A stretch of 64,000 nt of DNA from Yoonia sp. G8-12 (GTDB taxonomy: Bacteria; Pseudomonadota; Alphaproteobacteria; Rhodobacterales; Rhodobacteraceae). The notes under the pieces are model-generated. The model ran no database searches. It was not told the origin of the DNA and saw nothing but the letters and a program-made list of their open reading frames with translations. Numbering within the stretch: the stretch's first letter is position 1; each line of letters starts with the position of its first letter. The stretch lies in contig NZ_CP151762.1 of assembly GCF_038443675.1 (NCBI RefSeq), forward strand, positions 1,736,001-1,800,000, read 5' to 3'. Positions 28,672 through 37,514 of the stretch are shown piece by piece. Position numbers and translations under genes: made by a program.

Positions 28672-29097
28672 ATGCCAATAGATTGGATCATGGGACTCGC
28701 CGGTGGCGTGCTTATCGGAACAGCAGCAGCGCTTTATCTGCTGGTCAACGGACGGATCATGGGGGCCTCGGGTATTATAGGCGGCCTTGTTGATGGCAGC
28801 GGCCGGAGCGACTGGCAAGAGCGTGCGGCGCTGATTGCAGGGCTGTTTCTTGTTCCCGGCATCGCGGCATTTGCGACAGGCGGGTCAGAGACACACCTGA
28901 CCAGCAACTGGGCCATTATCATCGCAGCGGGGCTTTTGGTTGGCGTTGGCACGCGTTTGGCCAATGGCTGTACCTCTGGCCACGGCGTCTGTGGGATTTC
29001 ACGGCTTTCGCTGCGCGGCATCGTTGCCACCGCATTCTACATCGGTGCGGGTGGTCTGACTGTCGTGCTGTTCAAACATGTACTGGGAGTGATCTGA
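28672..29097 (+). CDS. YeeE/YedE-family sulfur transport protein, half 1
   Basis: 141 residues with about four hydrophobic segments. The conserved block NGCTSGHGVCGISRLSLRG contains the two Cys residues expected to carry or pass sulfur species. In fused TsuA-type transporters two such halves make one channel; here they are separate genes. Its TGA overlaps the ATG of the second half (29097). Part of the BigR-type unit. Confidence 0.87.
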   Translation: MPIDWIMGLAGGVLIGTAAALYLLVNGRIMGASGIIGGLVDGSGRSDWQERAALIAGLFLVPGIAAFATGGSETHLTSNWAIIIAAGLLVGVGTRLANGCTSGHGVCGISRLSLRGIVATAFYIGAGGLTVVLFKHVLGVI

Positions 29098-29528
29098 TGC
29101 GCACCTTTGTTTCTTTTCTTGTTGGTTCGGTGTTCGGTCTGGGCTTGCTGATTTCAGGCATGACGGACACGACCAAAGTGCAGGGCTGGCTTGATATCTT
29201 TGGGAATTGGGACCCGACACTGGCGTTCGTAATGGGCGGCGCAATCATTCCTATGGCAGTTGCATGGCGCTTCACAATCGGGCGGAGACCGGTTTTGGCT
29301 GCGGCCTTCCCCCTGCCGCCAGAGCCCAGACTGGGCCGCAACCTGATCCTTGGCTCGACATTGTTTGGCATGGGCTGGGGCCTTGCCGGGCTGTGCCCCG
29401 GCCCGGCTATCGCGTCGCTAGGCTTTGCAGGCACCGGAGGCTGGCTCTTTGTCGGCGCAATGGTGGTGGGCATGTTAATCGCGCCTTCAGTGCGCGCACG
29501 TATGGACCAACAGGCCGTAGCGGTTTAG
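29097..29528 (+). CDS. YeeE/YedE-family (DUF6691-type) sulfur transport protein, half 2
   Basis: 143 residues, hydrophobic, beginning FVSFLVGSVFGLGLLISGM and containing GMGWGLAGLCPGPAI, the matching Cys-bearing motif of the second half. It is translationally coupled to the first half by a one-base overlap of stop and start. Together they probably form an inner-membrane pore for thiosulfate or another reduced sulfur compound. Confidence 0.87.
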   Translation: MRTFVSFLVGSVFGLGLLISGMTDTTKVQGWLDIFGNWDPTLAFVMGGAIIPMAVAWRFTIGRRPVLAAAFPLPPEPRLGRNLILGSTLFGMGWGLAGLCPGPAIASLGFAGTGGWLFVGAMVVGMLIAPSVRARMDQQAVAV

Positions 29529-29537
29529 GAAAACACC

Positions 29538-29963
29538 ATGAACATAAACCAGATCAGTCCAACTTACGCCGTCGCGCCGCAAATCGACGTGACAGATATC
29601 CCTGCGATTGCCGCCGCCGGTTTCAAAACGATCATCTGCAACCGACCGGATGCAGAGGTGCCCCCCTCGCACCACGCCAATGTGATGGAAGCCGCGGCAA
29701 AAGAGGCGGGGCTGACCTTTGTGATCAATCCGGTCACCCATCAAACGCTGAACATGGATATGGTCACAGCACAGAAAGCTGCGATCGACGCCTCTGGCGG
29801 GCCGACATTGGCCTATTGCGCGTCCGGAACCCGGTCTTCAATCGTCTGGGCACTGGGACAAGCGAAGGAAATGTCTGCGGATGATATTTTATCCGCCACA
29901 TCGGCCGCGGGTTATGATCTTGGTGGGATGCGCCCGCAGCTGGATGCGCTCGCAGGCAATTAA
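29538..29963 (+). CDS. TIGR01244 / DUF442 protein, phosphatase-like sulfur transferase
   Basis: 141 residues. The fold is that of a dual-specificity phosphatase. The P-loop is CASGTRS with nucleophile Cys94 and Arg99, preceded by LAYC. In many bacteria this domain is fused in front of the Blh metallo-beta-lactamase domain; here it is the last gene of the same operon, ten bases after the second YeeE gene. It probably handles persulfide sulfur rather than phosphate. Its stop converges on the FliM-like gene with a 4-base overlap. Confidence 0.85.
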   Translation: MNINQISPTYAVAPQIDVTDIPAIAAAGFKTIICNRPDAEVPPSHHANVMEAAAKEAGLTFVINPVTHQTLNMDMVTAQKAAIDASGGPTLAYCASGTRSSIVWALGQAKEMSADDILSATSAAGYDLGGMRPQLDALAGN

Positions 29964-31042
29964 ATCGGGTCCGCATTGAAGGCGCTGTCCGTCAAGTCGG
30001 GCATATCACCGCCCATCAAATCCAGTGGCTCCGCCACATCCGATTGATCAAGCATTTCCGTCAACGCCCCCGACAGATCTGTCGGGGGCGTTGACGTTTC
30101 GATATCCATGGGATCGGGCAAGCCTGTCGGCGTTGCGATGGCTGCATGTGGCAGATCCCCAAGTTCTGGCGCAGGAGCCGGTTCAAGACGCACAGCGCGG
30201 TAGCCACCGATCTGGCCCAGTTTTGCCTGTGCCACCACACACCCATCGGGGGACAAAAGCCGCACGGCACGCACGGTACACCCGGGCAAAGGCAGAACCG
30301 TGCCCACCTGCAAGGACTGCGCGGCCGCCAACGAAATCGGGGCGCGGTACAAAAGCGCCTGCAAGCAGGCAGTCGCGTCCGAGACATTTTCCCGAAAGGT
30401 CCTTTCCCAATCGACAGGCGGGGGAGGCACCAACTCGGGCGTTGCAGCCTCCTCGATCAGCGGAAGCGCGATCACCAGCATCGCACGGCGATCCGCAACC
30501 CCCAGATCCACGCTCATCCGGACAATCCGGTAAGCACAATCCGCCAAAACAAGGCCCGCAGCGCGTGCGCTTTCGATCTTTTCACCGGCGCAGGTCCCGT
30601 CCATCCACCCTTCAAGCGGGGTGCCAAGGACGGCACCCGGAAAGGCCTGTAGGAAATTACCCAGCAATGGTTCGCAAAGCACCTTATCCGTGCGCGTCGG
30701 GGCCCGTGGTTCGGCGGGTCGGCCCAACACGGCCCCCATCGTTTCCATTTCCAACACGGCCGCGCGCATTTCCATATCAAGCGCAATCAGGCCCGAAAGC
30801 ACCCCATCCCGTTCCAGACCAACCAACATCAGGTCAGCCCCCAAAGTAGCAAGCATATCATCGAGGGTTGTGACCTCTTCGGCGACGCTTTCCACCGTCA
30901 GCACCAGACCTGCGGTATCATTGGCCGCTTTTGTCAGCGCCAACCGCACGGCACGCGACGCGGTCAGCGGATTTTCCGCAACCTGCTGTCCTTGCGGACG
31001 GGTCATCCGCCGCAACAATGTCGCTTGTGTGCCTGTCGTCAT
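29960..31042 (-). CDS. FliM/FliN-family protein with C-terminal SpoA domain
   Basis: 360 residues. Residues about 1-220 follow the FliM middle-domain pattern loosely (LLGNFLQAFPGAVLG, SARAAGLVLADCAYRI). The SpoA domain (about 225-300) contains LQVGTVLPLPGCTVRAVRLL and GCVVAQAKLGQIGGYRAVRL. The Pro/Asp-rich C-terminal tail has no domain. FliM and FliN form the flagellar C-ring and bind CheY-P, but the N-terminal CheY-binding motif of FliM is not visible and no flagellar genes are nearby. It may be a divergent motor-switch protein or a type III secretion-like C-ring part. A perfect palindrome lies within the tail coding region. Confidence 0.75.
   Translation of the reverse strand: MTTGTQATLLRRMTRPQGQQVAENPLTASRAVRLALTKAANDTAGLVLTVESVAEEVTTLDDMLATLGADLMLVGLERDGVLSGLIALDMEMRAAVLEMETMGAVLGRPAEPRAPTRTDKVLCEPLLGNFLQAFPGAVLGTPLEGWMDGTCAGEKIESARAAGLVLADCAYRIVRMSVDLGVADRRAMLVIALPLIEEAATPELVPPPPVDWERTFRENVSDATACLQALLYRAPISLAAAQSLQVGTVLPLPGCTVRAVRLLSPDGCVVAQAKLGQIGGYRAVRLEPAPAPELGDLPHAAIATPTGLPDPMDIETSTPPTDLSGALTEMLDQSDVAEPLDLMGGDMPDLTDSAFNADPI
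30060..30095. repeat. 36-bp perfect palindrome inside the FliM-like gene
   Basis: Left half GTCAACGCCCCCGACAGA and its exact reverse complement meet at 30077/30078. Because it is a palindrome, the same peptide core (TPPTDLSGAL) is encoded on both strands. It would form a long hairpin in mRNA or single-stranded DNA. Confidence 0.85.
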
Positions 31043-31085
31043 TTGCCTGCCACAGATATTGAACTGCTGTCATACCCAGAATTGG

Positions 31086-33782
31086 TTACGTTTCTTCTAA
31101 CGCAGCCGTTGTTCTGACCTGTGGCAACCGAACCCGAAACGCGGTGCCACGGTTCTGGGGCAGATAATACACATCACCGCCCAAGCGGTGCATGATCTCA
31201 CGGCAGATAGCCAAGCCAAGTCCGGCCCCGCCGGCCTTGGACCCATCGGCCACGCGTGAAAATTTCTCAAAAATCAGATCTTGGTTCTGGGGGGCAATTC
31301 CACTGCCGTTATCAATGAAATCAACCAGATAGCCTTTCTCGTCCTCACTCACCTTGATCGTCAGGTGCGGGACCTTGGCGTCACAGTATTTGTGCGCATT
31401 CGCGATCAAATTGATGAACACCTGCCCCAGCCGGTCGATATCGGTTGTCAGCGACACATTTTCGGTCGCCCGATCACGGCTGACTTTCAAAACACCTTCA
31501 TGCAGCCCCGCCGCCCGCACCGCGCGATCAAGAAGGTCTGACAACTGCCCGGTCTGGTCACGCAACTCAACCTGACCATTTTCGAGCACGGACAGATCCA
31601 GCAAATCATCAAGCAACCGCGTCAGGCGCACAGCTTCGTCATAGATAATTCCGGCATATTTTTCCTGCTCGTCCTCGTTCATCTCGCCATCGCGCAGGAT
31701 ATCCGAGAAAGACCGAATTGACGTCATGGGCGTGCGCAGTTCGTGGCTGATCTGGCTAAGAAAGGCGTCCTTTTGTATCGACAACGCCGTCAACTTGTCG
31801 TTGGCCGTCCGCAGCGCGCGTGCCGTGCGTTCCTGCTCTTTGGATTTCGCCTCTAGTCGGTTGGAATATTCAAGAATTTGGGCTGCTTCATCGGCCACCG
31901 CGATCAAGTCCTCCACAGAGACGCTGCTGCCACCGATCAGTTGCCCGATCATCGCGTGCGCGGTCGCCGCCCCCACAGAACCCGCCAGTTCGCGTTCAAG
32001 CCTTTCGATGAAATCCGAGGTAACCTCGGGCAAATAGCCGATCTTGCCTTGGCGCAGGGCCTCTTGTTCGAATATGGCCTGCGCTTCAGGCCCACCGATG
32101 ATGCGCTGTGACATAATCAACAAATCCTCGGCCCCTGTGGCCGCGCCGGTCCATGCGGGCGCCGCCGTGGAATGATCGAAGACATTGACGAATTGCGCGC
32201 CCTGCAGACGCTCGAGCGGGGCGGGAAAGGTCACAAGCGAGAACAGGATAAAGACTGCTGTATTCAAAAGCATCGACCACACGATGCCATGCACCAGCGG
32301 GTCAAGCCCGGAGGACCCGAAAAGCGCCTGTGGCCGCAGCCATGACTGGCCGAAAAGCCCCTGATCCATCACGGCTTGGCTCAGCACGGCATCGACACCA
32401 AAACTGGGCAAAAAGAGGGTCCACAGCCAGATCGCCAATCCGGTCAACATCCCTGCCGCCGCCCCTACCCCTGTGGCACCACGCCAGAAAATACCACCGA
32501 TCATTGCGGGCAGGATTTGGACCGCCCCTGTAAAGGAAATCAAACCAATGGCGGCCAGTGCCGTGCCGCCCCCCGATACTCGGTAATACACATACCCCAA
32601 CATCAGAATCCCGGCCACCGAGAGCCGCCGCGACAGAAGGATTACATGTCTCACATCACCTGACATTATCGCCTGCTGGTTGCCCTGCAAATAAAGCCAG
32701 AAAGGCACAACCATATGGTTCGACACCATTGTCGCCAAAGCAATCGTCGCCACGATGACCATAGATGTCGCCGAGGACAGCCCCCCGAGGAAAGAGAGCA
32801 CGGCCAAGCCGCCGCGCCCTTCGCTGAGCGGGACTGTCAAAACGAAAAGGTCGGGGTTGCTGCCCGCAGGCATCAGGTCAAGACCGATCACCGCGATCGG
32901 CACGACAAAGAGGCTCATCATGAACAGATAAAGCGGAAAAGCCCAACTTGCGATATGTAGGTGTCTTTCGTCGGCGTTTTCGATCACCAGCACCTGAAAC
33001 ATGCGCGGCAGGCACAAGAAAGCGGCCCCTGACAGGAAAATAAGACTGATCCAGCGCCCGCTTTCCTGGTTCCACAGCACAATGTCGGATTGATCAATGC
33101 GTGTAAGCATCTCGGTCGGGCCACCCGCGATCCCCCAAACCACAAAAACCCCGACAGCCACCAAGGCGCAAAGCTTGACGACAGCTTCAACCGCGATGGC
33201 GATCACAACGCCGTGGTGACGTTCGTTGGCGTCAAGATTGCGGGTTCCGAAGATCACCGTAAAAACGGCAAGGCCGACCCCCACCCACATGGCGGTGACA
33301 TTGAAATCCTTCTGTTCCCAGGTGACCCCTTCGGTCTGGGCAAAAACCGCAAAAGAGAGCGTCACCGATTGCAGTTGCAGCGCGATATAGGGCATCGCCG
33401 CAACGACCGAGATGACAGTCACGATCATGCCCAATTGAGTGGATTTACCGAACCGCGACGATACCATGTCAGCAATAGATGTAATCCGCTGCGCCCGCCC
33501 GATCCGCACCAACCGGCGCAGAATCCACCACCAGCCCACCATGACCAATGTCGGGCCCAGATAGATCGTGACAAACTCCAGCCCCGACCGCGCGGCATAG
33601 CCCACAGCCCCGTAAAACGTCCAACCCGTGCAATAAATGCTAAGAGAGAGCGTGTAGATCCACGGCGAGGTAAGCCAGTTGGAATGCCCATTGGCTGCGC
33701 GCCGCTCGGCAACGAATGCAATCACAAAAAGCAAAAAGACGTAGCCCAAAGCAATGACGATTAAGGCGTTAAAGGACATCAT
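31086..33782 (-). CDS. Sodium:solute symporter-type sensor histidine kinase (CbrA-like)
   Basis: 898 residues. About 1-520 are a multi-pass SSS transporter-like domain (IYTLSLSIYCTGWTFYGAVG, ARSGLEFVTIYLGP and a long run of hydrophobic helices). A linker (about 540-660) leads to a HisKA domain with FLSQISHELRTPM (His near 680), then HATPase motifs FINLIANAHKY, DNGSGIAP and GAGLGLAI. Family members such as CbrA couple sensing or uptake of a nutrient to a response regulator. Upstream on the same strand lie a small membrane protein (4-base overlap) and a single-domain response regulator, likely one operon. The solute is unknown. Confidence 0.9.
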   Translation of the reverse strand: MMSFNALIVIALGYVFLLFVIAFVAERRAANGHSNWLTSPWIYTLSLSIYCTGWTFYGAVGYAARSGLEFVTIYLGPTLVMVGWWWILRRLVRIGRAQRITSIADMVSSRFGKSTQLGMIVTVISVVAAMPYIALQLQSVTLSFAVFAQTEGVTWEQKDFNVTAMWVGVGLAVFTVIFGTRNLDANERHHGVVIAIAVEAVVKLCALVAVGVFVVWGIAGGPTEMLTRIDQSDIVLWNQESGRWISLIFLSGAAFLCLPRMFQVLVIENADERHLHIASWAFPLYLFMMSLFVVPIAVIGLDLMPAGSNPDLFVLTVPLSEGRGGLAVLSFLGGLSSATSMVIVATIALATMVSNHMVVPFWLYLQGNQQAIMSGDVRHVILLSRRLSVAGILMLGYVYYRVSGGGTALAAIGLISFTGAVQILPAMIGGIFWRGATGVGAAAGMLTGLAIWLWTLFLPSFGVDAVLSQAVMDQGLFGQSWLRPQALFGSSGLDPLVHGIVWSMLLNTAVFILFSLVTFPAPLERLQGAQFVNVFDHSTAAPAWTGAATGAEDLLIMSQRIIGGPEAQAIFEQEALRQGKIGYLPEVTSDFIERLERELAGSVGAATAHAMIGQLIGGSSVSVEDLIAVADEAAQILEYSNRLEAKSKEQERTARALRTANDKLTALSIQKDAFLSQISHELRTPMTSIRSFSDILRDGEMNEDEQEKYAGIIYDEAVRLTRLLDDLLDLSVLENGQVELRDQTGQLSDLLDRAVRAAGLHEGVLKVSRDRATENVSLTTDIDRLGQVFINLIANAHKYCDAKVPHLTIKVSEDEKGYLVDFIDNGSGIAPQNQDLIFEKFSRVADGSKAGGAGLGLAICREIMHRLGGDVYYLPQNRGTAFRVRLPQVRTTAALEET

Positions 33783-34024
33783 TCGTCTGATGTATCCTTT
33801 AGGGCGCTTGAAGCATCAGACCTGATTAGACTGGACAACACCGCTGTCAACACAATCAACACGACCCAGACCCCGAAGATATAAACAAGTGCCGAGGCGT
33901 TAGATGTCTCATCCGCGGCGTCACTTTGCCAGGCAAGCGGAATTATCAGCAATACTGCCCCAAGCGCAGGCACCAGCTTGGCCGCATCACGTACCCGCCG
34001 TTGCCGATAGCTGGCTTTTTGCAA
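33779..34024 (-). CDS. Small membrane protein upstream of the SSS-kinase
   Basis: 81 residues with two hydrophobic segments (about 15-32 and 46-65) and a charged C-terminus. The ATG of the kinase overlaps its stop by four bases, so translation is coupled. SSS symporters often have a small subunit, so this may be a partner of the transporter domain; that is inference. No named family recognised. Confidence 0.65.
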   Translation of the reverse strand: MQKASYRQRRVRDAAKLVPALGAVLLIIPLAWQSDAADETSNASALVYIFGVWVVLIVLTAVLSSLIRSDASSALKDTSDE

Positions 34025-34049
34025 AAAAACGGACGTTTTGGGGGGCGGC

Positions 34050-34418
34050 TCATGCCTCCATAAGGTTGCGCACCTGATTGCGCACCTCTGCGTTTGAGAA
34101 AGGCTTGGTCATAAACAGCGATGCACCAAGGCGCATCGCAAGTTCGCGATCCTTTTCCTGACCGCGTGCAGTGAGCATCATCACCGGCATATTCTTGGTC
34201 ACCTCGTTGCTCCGCAGGTCACGCAGAATATCAAACCCGCTCCGGCCTGGCAGCATGACATCAAGGATGATCATATCGGGTGGCAAGGCCAGCACCTTAT
34301 CCATCGCCGAGGTGCCATCTTCATGCGTGTGTACGGTCCATCCGTCGCGCGACAAAATAAAACTAATCGCCTCGATGATGTTTGGCTCATCCTCGATCAG
34401 CAGGACACGTTTGCCCAT
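34050..34418 (-). CDS. Single-domain response regulator (CheY-like)
   Basis: 122 residues, a receiver domain only. Acidic residues E9-D10 precede phospho-acceptor Asp53 in MIILDVMLPGRSG, with Thr in MMLTARG and Lys in FMTKPFS. It has no output domain, so it must signal by protein contact or phosphotransfer. It lies first in the apparent operon with the small membrane protein (25 bases apart) and the SSS-kinase, its likely phosphate donor. Confidence 0.9.
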   Translation of the reverse strand: MGKRVLLIEDEPNIIEAISFILSRDGWTVHTHEDGTSAMDKVLALPPDMIILDVMLPGRSGFDILRDLRSNEVTKNMPVMMLTARGQEKDRELAMRLGASLFMTKPFSNAEVRNQVRNLMEA

Positions 34419-34498
34419 CTCATCGCCTCCCTTTGCAACACCCTCTTTTTTTCAAAGAGTCCCCTCGTCTTGAGTTATCACGGCAAACACCACCACTG

Positions 34499-35800
34499 TC
34501 AAAGTTCCAATTGCGGGCCGCTGACACCGATGGCGGGTTCGCGGCGGCTGCGGCAGCCTGTGCGCGGACAGATCCGGCACGACAGGCCAACGCCATGCGG
34601 CTGTGTCGCAGGCTCGGGCGGGTCCGGCATCACAAGCATGATGCTTTGCAGCGCGGAGGGCGCATCGAAATGGGCTGGCCCGACGGGTTCGGCCAATGCA
34701 AAGCACAAGAACCGCGTCGCATTGGGGGAAGGCATTTCCACATCCATCCGGATCGGTTGGTGTGGCCGGCTCAGCGCACCAAAAAGCGGCCAGAGCGGAC
34801 AGGCCCCGCCCGTGCGTGGCATGGTGAACCCAGGAACGGATTTAACAAGGGTCAACGCGCCGGATGCATCACAAACCACCAGACCCATCGGGGGATGCCG
34901 CTGATTTGGCGGCAGCTGCGCCAAGCGGCGCATCACTCTGGGCAAGGCAACATCAAAGCTTTGCGCGATACGCGCAGGGTCGTAATTCAATTTGCGCGCC
35001 GTTGTTTCAAATGCCGCAAGCGGAAGCGCGGCAACATCGGACGCATAGACCTGTAGGACCGCCCGCAGCACCTTTTCCGCCGCCCCAGCCAAACCCGCTT
35101 CTTTTGCAACGGCCACTGGATCGGCCCCGGCCTCCAAGGCGGCGACATGAAATCCCGTCTTCGCCAGATAATTCTCGACCGCTTCAAAGGGCGAGCCGGA
35201 TTGCTCCAACACAGCCTCCGGCGCTTCAAGATAGGTGATAAGTGCTTCGCTGCTGTTCGCCAGCCGCACACTGTCTTTGTGAATATTTTCATGGAACCGC
35301 CGCTGCCAATCACGGTCGATATCTTCAGGGCCCACCAGAATTGACGCGCTGGACCGAATAGCAGAGACCGCCGAGATCACCTCGTGCAGTGATCCTGCCA
35401 GTTGGGGGTCGTAGGAAATGCGATCCGTCAGGACACGGCTCTTTTCCTCGAGCGCCGCAATCCTGCGCGCCTGCGTTGCAATCAGCGCGCCCCACCCCGG
35501 ATACCGCGCAGCGAGTTCTTCGGTGCGCTCAATTTCGACATGATCTCCTGAACCGGCCGCAGCACTGCGCATTTCGTCCAGCATGCCCCGCTCGACACCA
35601 TCCGCTAACAGCGTCGCATCGACATCCAACACACGCGCGAGGTCAGCAAGGAGTTTTCCGCCGATTCTACGCCTGTTGTGTTCGATCAGATTTAGGTAAG
35701 ATGGCGAAATTCCTACTGTTTCCGCAACAGCGGCCTGTCGCAGACCGCGATCAAGGCGCTTTTCGCGGATGCGTGAACCAACAAGACTTTCACTGGACAC
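34499..35800 (-). CDS. XRE-family regulator of short-chain fatty acyl type (DUF2083)
   Basis: 433 residues. The N-terminal HTH (about 8-65) reads IREKRLDRGLRQAAVAETV, ISPSYLNLIEHNRRRI. A middle IrrE/peptidase-like region follows (about 150-300). The C-terminal DUF2083 region has GGACPLWPLFGALSRPHQPI and ends in SCRICPRTGCRSRREPAI, a Cys-rich block. Family members (RamB, ScfR, PccR) control acetate, propionate or methylcitrate metabolism in response to acyl-CoA. It is divergent from the ABC-importer operon, with about 220 bases between, so it may regulate that operon; this is not shown. Confidence 0.88.
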   Translation of the reverse strand: MSSESLVGSRIREKRLDRGLRQAAVAETVGISPSYLNLIEHNRRRIGGKLLADLARVLDVDATLLADGVERGMLDEMRSAAAGSGDHVEIERTEELAARYPGWGALIATQARRIAALEEKSRVLTDRISYDPQLAGSLHEVISAVSAIRSSASILVGPEDIDRDWQRRFHENIHKDSVRLANSSEALITYLEAPEAVLEQSGSPFEAVENYLAKTGFHVAALEAGADPVAVAKEAGLAGAAEKVLRAVLQVYASDVAALPLAAFETTARKLNYDPARIAQSFDVALPRVMRRLAQLPPNQRHPPMGLVVCDASGALTLVKSVPGFTMPRTGGACPLWPLFGALSRPHQPIRMDVEMPSPNATRFLCFALAEPVGPAHFDAPSALQSIMLVMPDPPEPATQPHGVGLSCRICPRTGCRSRREPAIGVSGPQLEL

Positions 35801-36019
35801 TCAGGAATCCCCCATAGGTTTCAATCGGTTTCTGCGGCTGCAAGAAAAATGATTGACCAAAATTCACAGAAATGTGTTCATAATTTTACAAATAAGTCCA
35901 GCCCCATAAATGCCTTATTGTCGAAACGGGGCATCGCCTCTCACACTGTCAGCGTACTGAAAAGTGCTCGATGGCTGGGGAGGAGACTCAGCCAGCTTCA
36001 ACCTTTAGGGAGGATAATA

Positions 36020-37384
36020 ATGTCCAACAATAAATTCTCGCGTCGTGGCGTGCTCAAAACTGGTATGGTTGCCAGTGCTGGCCTTGCTCTGCCGCAGTAT
36101 CTGCGCGCTGATGCCCATGCCGGCTTCACCAATGCGCCGGGCGATAGCGAGGTCGTTCTCGGCTTCAACGTGCCACAGACAGGCCCATACGCAGATGAGG
36201 GCGCAGACGAACTGCGCGCCTTTGAGCTTGCAGTCGAGCATCTGAACGGTGGCGGCGACGGCGGTATGCTGAGCACCTTCTCGTCCCAAGCTCTGGACGG
36301 AACAGGCATTCTTGGCCGCGAAGTGAAGTATGTCACCGGTGACACGCAGACCAAATCTGATGCGGCGCGCGCCTCTGCACGCTCCATGATCGAAAAAGAT
36401 GGCGCCATCATGGTGTCTGGCGGTTCGTCCTCGGGTGTGGCTGTGGCTGTGCAGGCACTTTGCCAAGAAGCCGGGATCATCTTCATGGCCGGTCTGACCC
36501 ACTCGAACGACACAACGGGTAAAGACAAGCGCGCCAATGGCTTCCGCCACTTCTTTAACTCATACATGTCCGGTGCAGCACTTGCGCCAGTGTTGATGCA
36601 GCAGTACGGCACCGACCGTAAAGCGTATCACCTGACCGCAGACTACAACTGGGGTTACACCACAGAAGAAGCTGTCCGCACATCGACAGAAGCAATGGGT
36701 TGGGAAACTGTGAACACGGTGCTGACACCGCTGACACAGACGGACTTCTCGTCCTACATCGCGCCTGTTCTGAACTCTGGTGCCGACGTTCTGGTTCTGA
36801 ACCACTACGGCGGAAACATGGTGAACTCGCTGACCAACGCTGTTCAGTTTGGTCTGCGCGAAGCATCGGCTAACGGCAAGAACTTCGAAATCGTTGTGCC
36901 ACTTTACTCCGAGCTGATGGCACGCGGTGCCGGCGAGAACATCGCAGGCATCTTCGGGTCGCAGAACTGGGACTGGAAACTCGAGAACCAGTTGGGTTCA
37001 CGCTATTCCGGCACCAACGCGTTCGTACAGTCGTTCGGCACAAAGTACGGCTTCCCGCCAAGCCAGGCTGCGCACACATGCTATGTGCAAACCCTGCTTT
37101 ATGCGGATGCGGTCACACGCGCCGGTTCGTTCAACCCATGTTCCGTTGTCGAAGCCCTCGAAGGGTTCGAATTCGACGGTCTGGGCAACGGCCCGACACT
37201 GTATCGCGCAGACGACCACCAGTGCTTCAAGGATGTTGTCGTCGTGAAGGGTAAAGAGAACCCCGAAAACGAATTCGACCTTGTTGAAATCGTTGAAGTG
37301 ACGCCGGCTGAGCAGGTGACATATGCACCTGATCACCCGCAGTTCGCCGGTGGCGCATTGGGCGCATGTAACCCGGGCGCATAA
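36020..37384 (+). CDS. Tat-exported substrate-binding protein of a HAAT-type ABC importer
   Basis: 454 residues from ATG 36020, which follows AGGGAGG at 36006; the longer frame to 35849 is leader. The N-terminus SRRGVLKTGMVASAGLALP is a twin-arginine signal. The mature protein has the type I periplasmic-binding fold: VVLGFNVPQTGPYADEG, VSGGSSSGVAVAVQALC, YHLTADYNWGYTTEEAV. It resembles branched-chain amino acid, urea or amide receptors. Cys residues at CYVQ, PCSVVE, HQCF and ACNPGA are unusual for this family and may pair. A stem-loop follows the stop, often a sign of high differential expression of the receptor. Confidence 0.88.
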   Translation: MSNNKFSRRGVLKTGMVASAGLALPQYLRADAHAGFTNAPGDSEVVLGFNVPQTGPYADEGADELRAFELAVEHLNGGGDGGMLSTFSSQALDGTGILGREVKYVTGDTQTKSDAARASARSMIEKDGAIMVSGGSSSGVAVAVQALCQEAGIIFMAGLTHSNDTTGKDKRANGFRHFFNSYMSGAALAPVLMQQYGTDRKAYHLTADYNWGYTTEEAVRTSTEAMGWETVNTVLTPLTQTDFSSYIAPVLNSGADVLVLNHYGGNMVNSLTNAVQFGLREASANGKNFEIVVPLYSELMARGAGENIAGIFGSQNWDWKLENQLGSRYSGTNAFVQSFGTKYGFPPSQAAHTCYVQTLLYADAVTRAGSFNPCSVVEALEGFEFDGLGNGPTLYRADDHQCFKDVVVVKGKENPENEFDLVEIVEVTPAEQVTYAPDHPQFAGGALGACNPGA

Positions 37385-37397
37385 GCCTCACACATTC

Positions 37398-37423
37398 TCA
37401 GGCCACCCCATTGGGTGGCCTGA
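37398..37423 (+). promoter_or_regulatory. Stem-loop after the binding-protein gene
   Basis: CAGGCCACCC (37399-37408), loop CATT, GGGTGGCCTG (37413-37422). There is no T run. Such hairpins between receptor and permease genes usually protect the upstream mRNA or cause partial attenuation. Confidence 0.7.
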
Positions 37424-37514
37424 ACCCATCCGGGTCAATCCACACTGCATGGCGGCAGTGGAATGGCAAAGAGCACCCGCAGCTCATCCCCAATAACTGA
37501 TCAGAGGTCACCAG

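Noticed and set aside
30025..30849. 274-residue plus-strand frame opposite the FliM-like gene.
   Set aside because: Very Pro/Arg-rich and antisense to a gene with SpoA motifs; its similarity to the real product is caused by the palindrome at 30060-30095.
33090..33764. 224-residue plus-strand frame.
   Set aside because: Antisense shadow of the SSS-kinase transporter domain, with His/Arg/Pro-rich noise composition.
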